A stretch of 64,000 bases of DNA from Cryptomeria japonica (Eukaryota; Streptophyta; Pinopsida; Cupressales; Cupressaceae). The notes beneath the pieces are model-generated. The model did not search any database, was not told where the DNA came from, and saw only the letters and a program-made list of their open reading frames with translations. Both the position numbers and the translations under genes were made by a program. Position 1 is the stretch's first letter. Each line of letters opens with the position of its first letter. Of this stretch, positions 43,445-56,033 are shown in pieces. The stretch is taken from assembly GCF_030272615.1 (NCBI RefSeq), contig NC_081414.1, positions 908,121,009 through 908,185,008 of the forward strand, in the 5' to 3' direction.

Positions 43445-46400
43445 ATGGCTCCCTCACAAAAACATTCAAGACAAATTGATTATATGAAAAGAAATCTATA
43501 TGATGATTTCTTGGATCAATTGAAGCCCTCGACAAATGATAAACATCAAGGGCATAGATATGTGAGTGGAAAAACCCTAGGGGAAGGGTTAATTGATAAA
43601 GCATTTTTCTTGGAAGATGCTAATATACTCATAACTAGGTTAGATATGTTCAAGTTATGGTATGGACAAAGGAATTTGCATTCCCCATTATCCAATCCTT
43701 GGCAGTATGATTTGGGTAAGTTGCTAGTGTCGAGTGTTTTCATGGACATCGACCTACTCAAAGTTGTTGCTAACATATATGACCTTATTTCAAGGGTTAT
43801 TAGGGGGAATGATGGAGAAATTGTATTAACCATCAGAAGGGAAGAGTTCCAAGAGATTTTTGATCTGTATGAACCATCTCCAAGCATGGTGTAGATAGAT
43901 TTGAATGAGCAAAAGGCAGAGTATTACAAGATGAGGGAATTCATTGGAAATAATTTCCTTCCACTACATTTGACCAGAGAAGGGAATACACCATACCATA
44001 TCAGCCCTAGCTCAGAGAAACCATTCCCAATTGGTGCTTTTGCTCCCTATTTCCAGGCTACTTTCTTCTCTCTATGTCAAATATTAGGTTTTAATCCAAT
44101 TACAGTGATGCCACCTAATTTTATGTACATGGATATGCAAATATAGCATCCAGACTATACAGTGGTTTTTGACTTTGCCCCTTACCTTGAGGAAAAGATT
44201 CATGAGGGGTTACTAGACATTAAGAATCAAGTAGCTGGTGCTAAATTCTCCTGGTATTCTTTACTCATGTATATATTCCTTTTTAGAAATGCAGATTACT
44301 TTGAGGGTACCATGAACCTTAAAAGGACAATTGATAACTAGGAGATTGCAGTATAGCTCTAGAGCACAGATATGTCTTGGGATAGATACGAGGCCAGCTT
44401 TGTAAGGTTTGATAACAGTTTTGCTTCTAGGTTGAGGCAAAAGTTGACAGTTAATCTGCCAAGGATTCCTAAGGAACTACATGATTTTGTGAGACCCAAG
44501 GTGAGGTTACCTCTTGCCATGATTGAACATAATTGGGGGGATTTTATCCCTTACTCTGTAAGTACTGTTATCAATATCTACGGTTTCTCTAGACAACTAC
44601 ATGTACTGCCCTTCAATGTTCCTCTCAGAATGGCTTTTGTTGAGGTGATATGGCAAATAGGATGCATTCAGGACAAGGATTTAAAATGAAAGGGAAAAGA
44701 AACAATTTTCCCAAATTATACTGTTATCCCTCACTTTGTAATTTTTAAGGGAGAATATGAGCATTTTGATAAATTCTTTGCTCCATATCATTTGGGGGTG
44801 AGTTGAGGGGTTTTACAGAGCTTTTAGAATAAGAATAAAAGGAGGTATGTTGCCCCATGAGCATAATTTTCCTGAGGACTTAATTAGGAATGAATTTGAT
44901 TCCATGACTCAGGAAGGGAGAAAAGAGAAGTGGATAAGCTTTTGAAAATTATGGGCTGCTATCCAAAGGATGGATCTAAAATATAACCCATTAAAGGATT
45001 TTTCCCCATTTTGTGCCAAGATCGATTTTGTTATGAAATTTTTTGATGAGTTGAAGAAGATTTTAAAGGAGAAGATAGCTAGACTTGAAGAAGTTCATTG
45101 CCGACAACAATCGAGCTCACAACCTCCTTTATCTCAGAGAGTAGGTGGCATGGTAGAATGGAGGCCTATTCAAGAATCTTCTCACAAAAGAGAAAGAGAA
45201 GAAATGAGCGATGAAGAGAATAGTAGAAATGAAAGTGGAAGATTAATAAGGAGAAAGGGTAAGAATATGATGAGTGCAAAGCCTTTCCATAAAATAAAAA
45301 ATAAGCCTAGTCAAGGAATCGAGATCATTGATCTTGAAGATTTGGACAAAAGTCCTTCACCATTAGCTATATCTTTTTTTCCAGTAAGGCAGGGTGAAGA
45401 ACAAATGGAGGAAGACATGTTTATTGCAACAAGTGTAGAAATGCAATTTGGTGTTCCTGTTTTGCCTCCTAATTTGGAGTTGGATCTCACTCCTTTGGAT
45501 ATCCAAGGTAAAGCTTTCAAAGATGGAAGAAAGGAGGCATGTGATAAGTTCCTTTAGGATGATTCTTTTTTGAGGAGCCCAGCCTTTCTATAGTTAGTAT
45601 GGAAGATGAAGATTGAGGAGTACAAAAGGAGAATTACTAAGAAGAAGGCCCAATGGCTAGATAGACCAGGTCAAGAGAACCAAAAAGAAGTAGAGAATGA
45701 GATGAGGGAAGAATTTAAGGAAATCATTGCTGATGAGGGTAGGAAGATTATAAGTCAGGCTGGAGTCTTGATCTTGCCAGAATGAGACATAGCAGATGCA
45801 GTTGCATTTGATACAATAAGGAAATCAAAGGCTCAACCTTCTAATTAAGAACAAAAAGAAAGGGTAGCATTAAAAGTATCCTATTTTGTGGATGATTATG
45901 CAACCTTGGGAATTTGGGCATTAGAGGAAGGACCTAGGAAGCTTAACATTAGTGATTTAAACCCCAACTTGAGGGGAAACATAATTATAAAAAGAGCATC
46001 TGACACATCAAGTGTAGATGATACAAAGTTAAATGTTGATGTTTCTAAACTGACACATGAGAGCATAAAAAGAGAAGCTTCAGAGAAGGCTGAGTTGATA
46101 AGAAATTTTGATAAGATTTTTAATGATTATTATGCATCTCATAAAATGTGTGTGGAGTTGCAAATGAGAGTGCAAATCCTTGAGCAGGGATAAGTAAAGG
46201 TTCCCCATCCGGCACTTACAGGACCATCTGATCCATCAACATTGAAGTCACCACCTATGATCTAGGGAGGAGAATCAATTCAACTTGATGCAAGTGATGA
46301 TGTCCTTAGTATGCTATTAGTTCCCTATGATGATGATGATGAGCCTGATACTACAAGATCAACTGAACCAAATGAATCTTAGCTTTTAGAAAATCTTGTT

Positions 46401-47092
46401 GAATTAGAAAATAAGCTGAAAGAATAAAAAAATTAATTACTGGGAAACAAAAGGATATAGTTATCTTAGTGCTAACTCATTTGAATGAGAAAGTTGATAG
46501 CAGGTTAAATAGTGTCCATGCCTTATATTCTTTTCTTTTCAATGCTATTCAAAAATTTAATGATGATAAAGAAGTGGCAATTCCTCTCTTTAGAAAATGT
46601 TTGCAAAGAGGAAATGAGCTTAGAATGATGTCCATGGCCTCTAAATTTCATGTCGAGAGACCACATGCACTCCAACCAACATATTTGTTGGTAAAATCAA
46701 TGCAAGAAGCCCAAATTTTGGCAGAAAATATAGAAAGAAAAGTAAGGGAATTGATGAAGAGTTTCAGTGAATTGGAACAAACTCTTTTGCCAGATATTGA
46801 AGATAGAGAAGGAACAATCAAGCCTTTACAATTTTGGAAGGTAGAGGCAAAAATAGTCATCATTACTCAAGTAGAAATGATATATGAAGGGATATATAAG
46901 GATATGCTGGAGGATAGCATGGATAAAATAATTGCTACAAGATTATTTTTTGAAACTTTTGAAAGAGAGGCAAACCAAGTAGTCATTAAATATATTCCAT
47001 ATAGGTCAAAATATAATGAAGTCATGAATTTCAATTGGCCATCTGATGAAGACTATAGTGCATGGAGTAGCATGTATCTAAATGATGAATAA
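43445..47092 (+). pseudogene. LTR-encoded protein (plus copy)
   Basis: The frame starts at 43445 (MAPSQKHSRQ) and ends MYLNDE at 47092, about 1,215 codons with at least two frameshifts (near 44800 and between 46200 and 46470) and several TAG codons (for example after SPSMV and DMQI, where Gln is expected). Conserved blocks shared with 28128-18193 include VFMDIDLL, SWYSLLMYIF, LPFNVPLRMAFVEVIWQIG, and the C-terminal FNWPSDEDYSAW. The middle is charged (KREREEMSDEEN). The C-terminal third is helical. No catalytic motif is recognised. It lies wholly within the LTR. Confidence 0.78.
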
Positions 47093-48322
47093 AGGTTATA
47101 AACAATTTTGCATAACTATTTTTGTCTTCTAGTGGCAAATATTTTGAATCTGTATAACAAAAATGATGGCAATTTTCATCATAGGTTTTAAAGAAGGTGA
47201 TTGTATACTTTGATCCTTCCTAAGCAAGTTCAAGGATTAATGTTTGTATAACAGAATGCAATTATGTGTAATCATTTTGAGATGACATGTGTCTCATCTA
47301 CCCTGAAGCTTGTTTTCTCCCTTGTTTTTCATAAAAGGGAATTCACGACTATGAGACAGGGTTTAGATTTTTGGTCTCTTGAGTGTTCCAAATTTTTGTT
47401 TCCAAATAGAAAAGTCTAGGTGAACCAAAAGTTGTAAAAGGTAATTTTACAAAGCAAGATAAACAGATTCATGTGTCTGTAATTTTGCAGGTTCTTGAAG
47501 GAGTTATGTATGAATTGTAATCTTACAGAGACAGTCGAATTATTCATAAATATATAAGTCAAACCCAGTTCTCTCCAGTGTATTGTTCTATCATGTTTTG
47601 AATGCATATTATCAAGGATTTTATCATTCGTTGCACTGTTGTGGTGTATGCATTTTTTGTTCATGCTTTGGTCTAGGGGGTCAATTAAATGCTTAAATAA
47701 AATTACAGAGTGATAGGGGTATTTGTAGGAATTTTGATAAGTAATTCTTCATTGGAATTGCAAATATGATGTATTACAAGGTAATATTATCTTAGTTTAT
47801 ATGCTATTAGATAAATTTTGTCGGAAATAAAGTTTAATGCAGTATGAATTCATGTACCCAATGGAATAAGGCACTAATCATAGCTAAGTGAATGCCTTGG
47901 CATTAATTTACTGTTTGGGATCACCACTGGTTTTCTATAACCTGTTGAATATCAAATTATTTTCATTTACAGGAATGTTATATGTGTTTTAATCATCTCA
48001 TGCTCCAAACTGGTTAAGGATCACTGAGAAAACTGTCATTCATGAGCATTCTCCCTTATTTTTGAGTCTTTATATGAGATTATATGCTTTGTTTCATGTA
48101 TAATTTGTGAGTGTGGGATAAAATTTGAAAACTAGCATGGGGATCACCCTCCCTGGTTTTGCAGAGCCTAAAGTGCAGAAGGATCTTGCATCCTTGTTAT
48201 TGTTGGACCAAGTTTGAAGAATATTAATAGTTGGAAATGGCTTTCCGTAGATATTTTAAAAGAAAACAACATGGTCTTCGCCTCGTGTCAGTATAAAACC
48301 ATTTTTGGGAAACAATAATAAA

Positions 48323-48340
48323 TGGTGACTCTGCTGGGGA
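48323..48340 (+). promoter_or_regulatory. Primer binding site of copy B
   Basis: TGGTGACTCTGCTGGGGA begins within a few bases of the LTR end and aligns with the PBS of the minus-strand relative. A second TGGTGACTCT occurs at about 48582, as in the relative (minus strand near 17040). Confidence 0.75.
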
Positions 48341-48637
48341 TATGAATGGTAAAGGGTCTCTGGTTAAAGAGGTTTTATTTAAAGTACAGTAAAGGTTTTC
48401 ATAGTATCTATGTGATTTGATGATTGAGCCCACAATTCTATGCTTTTGGTTCATTTTTTCCTATGAAAAAGGTGTTCTACGTTTTTCTAAGAAAGATATC
48501 CCAGTTTGTGAACAAGGTTCATAGATTTCTTTCAAGGATTATCAAGAAGTATATTATTTGATATCCCAAAACAATTTGGGTGGTGACTCTTCGGTTTTTG
48601 CGCTAGTGCGTATATTTTTAATAATTCTAACAAATCT

Positions 48638-50720
48638 TTGAAGGACTCTATTACTATGAGTAAAGCGAAGAACACCAGAGGTTACATGAGATTGCATCCT
48701 AAAGAAAAGTTGGAAGAGCTTCATGGAGCTCTACAAAGACAGGGAACAAGGAGAAATGCAGATACAAGCATCGCTCCCTCATCATGGAAGCCTAAGCACA
48801 AGAATGCAAGTAAGTCATAGTTAAATCATGTTCATAAGGTTCACGCATCATCTTCTAAAAGTTCTGAATCAGATAGTTTAAGATTTTTCAATTCTTTATT
48901 TGATACACCTATTCAAGAAGAAATGCAACCACAAAGAAAAGAATGTACTTGAGTTCAGTATTCATAGAAGAAAAGAGGTCGAAGTAGAAGTAGAAGTAAT
49001 CAAAGAAAAAATGATATTGGTGTGTCTCCTCCTCCAGGTCTCACAACAAATTTTTCTCGTGGTTATGAGTCAGTACGAGAACAAGATAATGTGAACTTGA
49101 TTGATTTAGATGATACTTCCAAATCTGAGATAACTTTACCAGATCCAGAAGAAGTTTTTGGAGATATAGATACATTGAGAAGAGAACTCCAAGAATAGAT
49201 AGATCTCAGAAGTAAGAGAGAAAAAGAAAAGGAATCTGAAGTTATTAGAGCTGTGATAGAAAGACATGGTCTAATAAGACAATTAGCAACACTCAAAGCC
49301 TTGGCTCAAGAAAATGATAAGCCTAGTATTGAGGGCCTTGTTTTAAGAGAGATTATAGATAAGAAATCTAAAAATGTCATAAAGGAAAAGGCTAAGAGAA
49401 ATATGGATAACCAAAGGTTAGTAGATCTTAGTCAACCAAGTATTCAGGTTCCTAAATTAGACTTGGATAAAGGAAAATATAAGATATCTGGTGTTAAGAT
49501 AGATGATAGAAAAACTTCGATTATCCCAAATCTAAGTCTAGAGTTATCCCAAATTGACATTGAGTTAGAAACAACTATAATAGAAAATGATACTCTTGTA
49601 AAAGAGTTGAAGAGAGTTGAAATGGAAGCATCAAATGTAGAAATGAAAAGGAAAATTGATTTCCTTAAGTTATCAAAATTAAACAGTGCTTGATTCATTG
49701 CTGGCCAATCCAAAACTTAGGCTATTTCTAGTACAACACCAAATGTCATTGCGAGTGTTCCAACCCAGAATGTCCAAGATACTCAGAGTACTAGAATTCT
49801 AGTTATTGGAAAGAAAAGTCAAGCAACTACTCAGAATAGTAGTCAACCCCAATTTCCTAAAGATTTTCATAGAGCTGCAAGGGTTAGCACCAAAACATAT
49901 GCTATTGTAGCTAATACCACAACAAATATTGTAAGACGAGCTGCAATGGGGAAATTTCAAAGAAGACCTATTCACCTAGAGAGATATAGGCAATTAAATT
50001 TTGATGGGATCCCAGGATATCCCAATGTTATCCCAAATGACTTAAGGGATAAATTTAGTAAATTTACATGCAATAATTCTATAACTAGCAAAGAACACCT
50101 AAGGGTATTCACTGATAAGATGAATGACTATGAGGTGGAGCATGAGGATGTGGTTATGAAATTTATTTGTGCAATCTCTGACAAAGGATGCCAGTGATTA
50201 GTATAGAGGATTACCAACTACAAGTATTAGTTCCTGGGAAGAATTTGAGAGATTTTTTAAGTAGCATTATGTTGACAAAACAAATCCAAACTTCATGTTA
50301 AATGAGTTCAATAATATTAAGAAGTTATTGAACGAGGATGTGTCTGATATCAATATCAGATTTCAGAAACCTATGCATAAGTTGTTTCAAGTATTAAGGT
50401 TGGATATTAATGTTTGTCTCACCACATATATGAATGCATTTGATGCGAAAATGACATATATCCTTAGAGACAAGGACCCTGAAACTCTGAGAGATGCATC
50501 TAGGATAACTATAAATGTTGAAGGAAATAGAAGAGCTTCATGAAAGCTCAGAAGGAGAGAGGATCCCAGATTTTCTAAAAATGTCAAAGATAAAATTGAA
50601 AAGTCTTTTGGCACAAAACATCAAGAAGAAGAAAAATGGGACAAGGTGCTTAATACCTTGAAGGATTTGAAATTAAAAGTGGTAAAAAATGATAAGAGTT
50701 TTGTACCTAAAAAAGCCATA
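48638..50720 (+). pseudogene. Gag of Tat-like copy B
   Basis: One frame from 48638 (KNTRGYMRLHPKEKLEELHG) runs to 50197 through several nonsense codons. It includes a coiled-coil-like region (49253-49693) and a gag core beginning PRRPIHLERY-type sequence at 49952. After a frameshift, 50295-50543 continues the core (NEFNNIKKLLNEDVSDINIRF). It would form the particle shell. The N-terminal motif matches the fragment at 16825-17029. Confidence 0.75.
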
Positions 50721-51740
50721 GTTTAAAAATTTTAATAGACCACCAAGATTGCAAGATTATCCTTACAATACAAATTGGAAGGATGGAAAGCCTTTCCAAC
50801 AGCAAAAGGGTAAATAGGAACAACAAACTCATGACCCATTGTAGAAACATATAGTGAACATGATGGACGATACTCCTTGGTGTGTTGCTTGTTAATCACC
50901 CCACTCACCTGAATATTTTGTTGTAGCACAATTTATTTCTGATAAGGATGAGACACAAGAAGAAGAGGAAGAAACCTTTGAAGGTGACAATATTAATTAT
51001 CTTATGATTTCTTCTTGTCTTGGAGAAACATAATATTCTTCTGACATTGAGACTCGGGACTTTGATATAGATAATCAAAGGCAAATAAATGAAACATATC
51101 ATCATTAAGTTTTTTCTAATGAGGAATTATCTGTTGATGACCGAATGTGTAATGTTGAGCAAGGTGAGTGTTATGTGTCCTTAAGAAGACCCTCAAATGA
51201 AGAGATTGCCAAAATAAAAGCTGCTATGGTAGCTCAGGTAAAAAACAACTATCAATTGAGAAACATGATTGTGGGTGAAGACCAGGGCAGGCCTTTTGGG
51301 TTTATTTGTCAAAAAGTTAAAAAATAAAGGCAAAGAGGTCAAGGAGGATAAATCGGTGAAAGATGCAATCAAAAATAAGGAGGTCAAGAGAAAGGAGTGG
51401 GCTAAGAATGCAGAGGTTGTGAAATATATTGAAAAAACTTCTCCACTTAAGATGAAAGCAAAGATGGTTGAAAAATTCATTTTGCCCATTGAAGCAGATC
51501 CATAGAAAGCACAAAACATTGAAGGCAACAAATGAAAAACAATTAGGTATGTCACTTGAATTACCAAATTACACACGTGTGGATATGCTTCAATTGTTTT
51601 CTCAGATTATAGTTAAGGTTCATTTGCAAGAGATGTTAAGAATTGAAGAGCATAGGGAGAAAGATATGGCTTGTGTCAAGGGTATTTCTCATTCCATTGA
51701 AATTGAAAATATGAATGTATCTCATAATGTAAAGGAATGA
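50721..51740 (+). pseudogene. Gag-pro linker with zinc-like motif
   Basis: Fragments in shifting frames include WCVACXSPHSPEYF near 50880 (X is a stop), which resembles a CxxCxxxHxxxxC zinc motif whose last Cys is now Phe. An acidic stretch (DETQEEEEETFEG) follows, then basic, Lys-rich segments (51270-51505). It is too degraded for a domain call beyond that. Confidence 0.5.
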
Positions 51741-52325
51741 ATGATTAAAAAAGAAACAAAGGATAAAGAGTTAGAGAGAATAGTTTCTCAGATTCCCCAA
51801 ATTTATCTTGAAGATACAATAGGTGAGAGCCCTGACAATGTAGACCCTTTCTTTCTAAGTGCTGTTATAAATGGAGGAGTCTTGAAGAATTGTATGATTG
51901 ATTCTTGGGCCTCAAATAATGTCATGCCAGTGAGGATAATAGAGTCCATGGGTTTGAAGGTAGATACTCCTCATGAAAGATGTTGTGCTATGGATTCAAG
52001 AGAATTGCATGTGGTAAGAAATATAAAGGAAATACCTTATAAACTTGTTTCTTTCCTTGAGAAAGAATTAATTATGAGTGTCCTAGTTGTAGATATTCCA
52101 CCGCATTATGGGATGTTATTGTCAAGAAAATGGAGTACCTCTATGGGTGGAAATTTTCAATGTGACCTGTCTTATGCTACCTTTTGTATTGATGGTAAAA
52201 ATGTAAAGGTTAAAAGAGAATCCATGGTACCATATATGATGGTACATACAATACAATCTAATGAAGATATGACTTATTTTGTAGACACAAGGATAAACAC
52301 ATTCAGGGTTGAAGATTCTGCATAG
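51741..52325 (+). CDS. Aspartic protease of Tat-like copy B
   Basis: An open segment of 194 codons contains NCMIDSWASNNVMP, where the retropepsin triad DSG reads DSW, then VLVVDIPPHYGMLLSRKW, which matches the closing region of gypsy proteases (GMLLGRDW type). The Gly-to-Trp change would disable catalysis. The start Met is arbitrary, since the segment belongs to a polyprotein. Confidence 0.8.
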   Translation: MIKKETKDKELERIVSQIPQIYLEDTIGESPDNVDPFFLSAVINGGVLKNCMIDSWASNNVMPVRIIESMGLKVDTPHERCCAMDSRELHVVRNIKEIPYKLVSFLEKELIMSVLVVDIPPHYGMLLSRKWSTSMGGNFQCDLSYATFCIDGKNVKVKRESMVPYMMVHTIQSNEDMTYFVDTRINTFRVEDSA

Positions 52326-52369
52326 AAGAAGAAGGAACAACCTGCATTATTGGATGAAGTAGAAAAATC

Positions 52370-52850
52370 ATCAGGAGATGATAATTTGTGGACCATGTAT
52401 TTTGATGGAGCCAGTTCTAAGGAGGGCTCAGGAGAAGTTTTGTTATTTATATCACCCCATGGAGAAACTTTTAAGTTTTCTTTTACTCTAGCCTTTGCAT
52501 GTACAAATAATGTAGCAGAATATTAAGTGTTGTTGCTTGGTTTGAGACTATTTGAAAAACATGGGATAAATAATCTCAAGGTTGTTGGAGACTCTAAGTT
52601 AGTCATATCCCAAATTAGATCTAAATATGTATCAAAAAATAAAAGGCTGAAGTAGTATAGAAATGTTGTATGGAACCAAATTGAGAATTTTGATGCATTT
52701 GGTATTGAATGGGAAGAGAGGATTGATAATAGAATGGCTGATTTCCTGGAAAATATAGCTCTAAGGGTAGAGGACATCACTTTTGTTGGAATCTCAAAGA
52801 TTGAGATTTAGGCAAGGCCTTCAGTCCTTGAAAACATTAAAAATTGGTAG
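52370..52850 (+). pseudogene. Second (archaeal-type) RNase H-like domain before RT
   Basis: Frame sequence MYFDGASSKEGSGEVLLFIS, then NNVAEY with a following LLLGLRLFEKHGI, and LKVVGDSKLVISQIRSKY, show the RNase H I order of Asp, Glu, Asp. A TAA follows NNVAEY where Glu is usual. Later DNRMADFLENIAL supplies the C-terminal Asp-containing helix. Plant Tat elements are known for an additional RNase H of this type. Here it precedes RT rather than following it, since RT begins near 53290. Confidence 0.75.
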
Positions 52851-53099
52851 GTTTTTAATGATGATGATGATATTTTAAGGTTTCTACATTATGTAGATGA
52901 ATATGAAAATCAGGAGATTGATTTCAGTGCTTTTGTACAGACAGAGGATGACAAGGAAATTTTTTTTGGGAAGGAAGTGATTCAATTGAAGACAAATAAA
53001 ATTCCCAAAGGTTTGGTTGTTTCAGAGAGGGTGTTTGATGGTTAAGATAAGGCTAAGGTTGTTACTACTACCCCACACCCTAAAGATTTAGAAGAAGTT

Positions 53100-53960
53100 A
53101 ACCTTGGGACAGAAGGAGCCCCAAGGAAGGTATATATTGGGAAAAAAATGTCACCCAGGGTTAGGCAAATGCTAATTGATTTATTGAGAAAATACAAGAT
53201 TTTTTTTTCTTGGTCGTATGATGACTTGAAGGCTTATAGGGAAGACTTATTTCAATGTGAGATTCCTTTGAAAGAAAATGCCAAGCCTTTCAGAGAAAAA
53301 TAGAGGTCTATTAATCCAACATTAGCACCTAAAATGCAAGAGGAGCTAGTCAAGCTAAGAGATGTTGGGATTATAAGACCAATCAGACATTCATCATGGG
53401 TGTCTAACTTGGTACCTATGAGAAAAAAGAATGGAGATATCAGATTATGTGTTGATTTCACAAATCTGAATATATCTTCATTAAAAGACAATTATCCATT
53501 GCCAAATATGCAAGCAATGTTACAAAGGGTAACAGGCTATGAGCTTTTGTCTATGATGGATGGATTTTCAGGTTACAACCAAGTAATGGTTAAAGAGCTA
53601 TAACAATACAAAACAACATTTAATACACCTTGAGGAACCTATGTTTATATAAGAATGCCTTTTGGTTTAACAAATGCAGGAGTGACATTTCAAAGAGCTA
53701 TGGATGTTGCATTTTCTGTTATTATAAATGTGATCTTAGTAGTATATTAGGATGATCTAACAACTTATTCCAAGAAGGAAAGTGATCATTGTGGTCACCC
53801 TGAATTTTTTTTTGATAGAGCTATTGAATATGGGATATCCCTAAACCCAAAAAAATGTGTTTTTGGGGTGACTAAAGGTGAGTTGCTAGGTCACATCATT
53901 TCAAAAGATTGTGTGAGAATTTACCCAGAGAGGGTAGTAGCGATTGACAAAGTCCCTTAG
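53100..53960 (+). pseudogene. Reverse transcriptase of Tat-like copy B
   Basis: The frame includes ELVKLRDVGIIRPIRHSSWV, IRLCVDFTNLNISSLKDNYP, LLSMMDGFSGYNQV, RMPFGLTNAGVTFQRAMD and the catalytic box VVY-stop-DDLTTYSK, where TAG occupies the x of YxDD. Further stops include TAG before RSINP, TAA after VKEL and TGA before GTYVY. The connection region ends LLGHIISKDCVRIYPERV. Domain identity is clear, but the copy is inactive. Confidence 0.9.
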
Positions 53961-54540
53961 CCCAGAACAGTGAAAGGTATCCAATCTTTCTTTGGGAAGA
54001 TTAATTTTTTAAGAAGGTTTGTCACAAATTTTGTTGAAACTAGTAGACCTATATCCAAGATGTTAAATAAAGGTGCAAAGATAGAATGGAACAAAGAGTT
54101 AGTCAAGGCATTCCAGGAGATCAAACGGGCTATTAAAAATGCACCTGTTCTTAAAACACCTGATTACGACAAACCTATGCAAATATTTTCATTTGCATAT
54201 TTTCATACTATTGTTGATGTATTGTTGCAAAAGAATTTAGAAGGTTTTGAACAACCTATAGCATTTTTAAGTAAATCTTTGCAAGCTGCAGAGCTAAAAT
54301 ATGATTTAAATGAGAAGAAAACTTATGCACTAGTGAAGGTTGTTAAAGCTTATAGGAGTTACTTGATTGGAGCAACAATGGTTGCATACATACCTAGTGC
54401 TGCAATTAAATATATTTTCACACAATAGGAAGTATCTGGAAGAAGATGTTGATGGATAAATAGGATCCAAGAATTCAACATTGATATCAAAATCACTAAG
54501 TTAGTGAGAGAACAAGGATTGGCAAAGTTGATGGCCTAAA
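53961..54540 (+). CDS. Ty3-type RNase H of copy B
   Basis: The segment has the connection motif IQSFFGKINFLRRFVTNF and the RNase H-like sequence PIAFLSKSLQAAELKYDLNE (usual form PIAYASRxLxxAExNY), ending KYIFTQ before a TAG (54427). The acidic residue of the usual TDAS motif region is degraded (FSFAYFHTIVDVLL), so activity is unlikely. It follows RT directly, as in all Ty3/gypsy elements. Confidence 0.82.
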
Positions 54541-55854
54541 GTAATTTGGATGCCAATCAAATAAATATTGTGGAAGAAGAGCTTAGATATTGTATCTGTG
54601 ATATGGATGGTTGCAAATGGTATGGTGATATCATATATTATTTGCAGAGGATGAAATATCTAGAAGACATGAATGATAATAAAAGAAGGAAATTAAAATT
54701 ACATTCTATTAAATATGCCATTGTTAATGGGAAGCTCTGGTGGAGGAACAATGATGGTATCATGTTAAAGTGTATGGACTAGGATCAAGCTCTAAAGTTA
54801 TTGTCTGAATTACATAGTGGAGTTTGTGGAGGGCATTATATGGCCAAAAAAACTACACACAAAGTATTAAGAGTTGGGTTATGGTGGCCAATAATTTTCA
54901 AAGATGCACACCAACTAGTCAAGAAGTGTGAACGATGCCAGAGATTTTCAGGAAATCTACCATTAAGACCTATGAATGTGGAAGCTCCATTTCAGTAGTA
55001 GGGTGTAGATTTTTTTGGAGAGATAGCATGCAAATCTAGTAGTGGTCATTCTTGGATTTTAGTGGCCACTAACTATTTCACTAAGTGGGTTGAAGTTATA
55101 CCCACTAGAAAAGCAACAAGTAGCGTGGTAATTGATTTCCTTATAGATAATATATTGACCAGATTTGGATGTCCAGAGAGGATAGTCTCTGATAATGCAT
55201 TGAGTTTTAGGTTAGAAGAATATGAAAACTTCTGCAACAAATATGGTATCCAAATCTCCTATTCATCACCTTACCACCCACAAAGAAATGGGCAAGCTGA
55301 ATCTAGCAACAAAAGTTTGATGAAGATCATTAAACAAATCCTATAAAAGAAGAAAAAACATTGGGATTCAAAGTTGAGATAAGTAGTTTGGGCAGATAGG
55401 GTAACAATCAAGAAAGCAATTGGATGTGCACCTTTTGATTTGGTGTATGGTATATGTGCAAGGTTACCCCAAAATAATCTGATGGAGATGTATAAGTTTG
55501 TCCAAACTTATAACAATGATATAAATGATGATATGCAGTTGATAATTAAGGCTTTAATGGAATTAGATGAAGCTAGAAGAGAAACAAGTACCAAAAATAT
55601 AAAGTTACAGATGCAGGTCAAAAACCTGTATGATAAAAGAGAAACTGCAAGGATTTTTCAAGTTGATGATTTGGTTCTGATGTAGAATTCTAAAATAGAG
55701 GACAAGGGAAAACATGGCAAGTTTGATGCCATTTGGTTGGGCCCATATCTGATTCAAAGAAAATGGGGAGATGATTCTTATACTCTCCAGGATATACATG
55801 GTGATACTCTTGAATTTCCTATTCATGAACAATTCTTGAAGCTCTACTTTTCTT
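54541..55854 (+). pseudogene. Integrase of copy B
   Basis: HHCC zinc region: ELHSGVCGGHYMAKKTTH and VKKCERCQRF. DDE core: GVDFFGEIAC (after two tandem TAG codons), RIVSDNALSFRLEEYENFCN, and PYHPQRNGQAESSNKSL, keeping all three acidic residues. The C-terminal part reads KGKHGKFDAIWLGPYLIQRK and ends LKLYFS at about 55854. No chromodomain follows, which fits a non-chromovirus Tat-like lineage. Confidence 0.9.
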
Positions 55855-56033
55855 GAAAGTAGTTATTTTTCCATGAGAATTAGTTAGGTTTTGTATATAT
55901 TAGTGTAGTTTCCTTTCAGTTGAAGTTACCCTATCTAGGTAGTTTCTTTTTGGTATGCTCTATAATTGGTCTACTTCACCCAAAATTCTAGGTTCTCATC
56001 TCAAACCTGTGAAATGGACATAACCAACTAGAG

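Larger units (their letters stand above)
42119..48320 (+). repeat. Giant LTR (about 6.2 kb), 5' of copy B
   Basis: The start TGATAGGACCTAAAATTACG is duplicated at 57346. The right end is set by the PBS at 48323. The first 1.78 kb, including the start of the internal reading frame, is repeated at 57346-59176, which shows that the frame lies inside the LTR. Contents are U3 with TATA box (42539-42545), a reading frame (43445-47092), and 1.2 kb of U5. This is well above the usual plant LTR range of a few hundred bp to about 5 kb. Confidence 0.8.
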
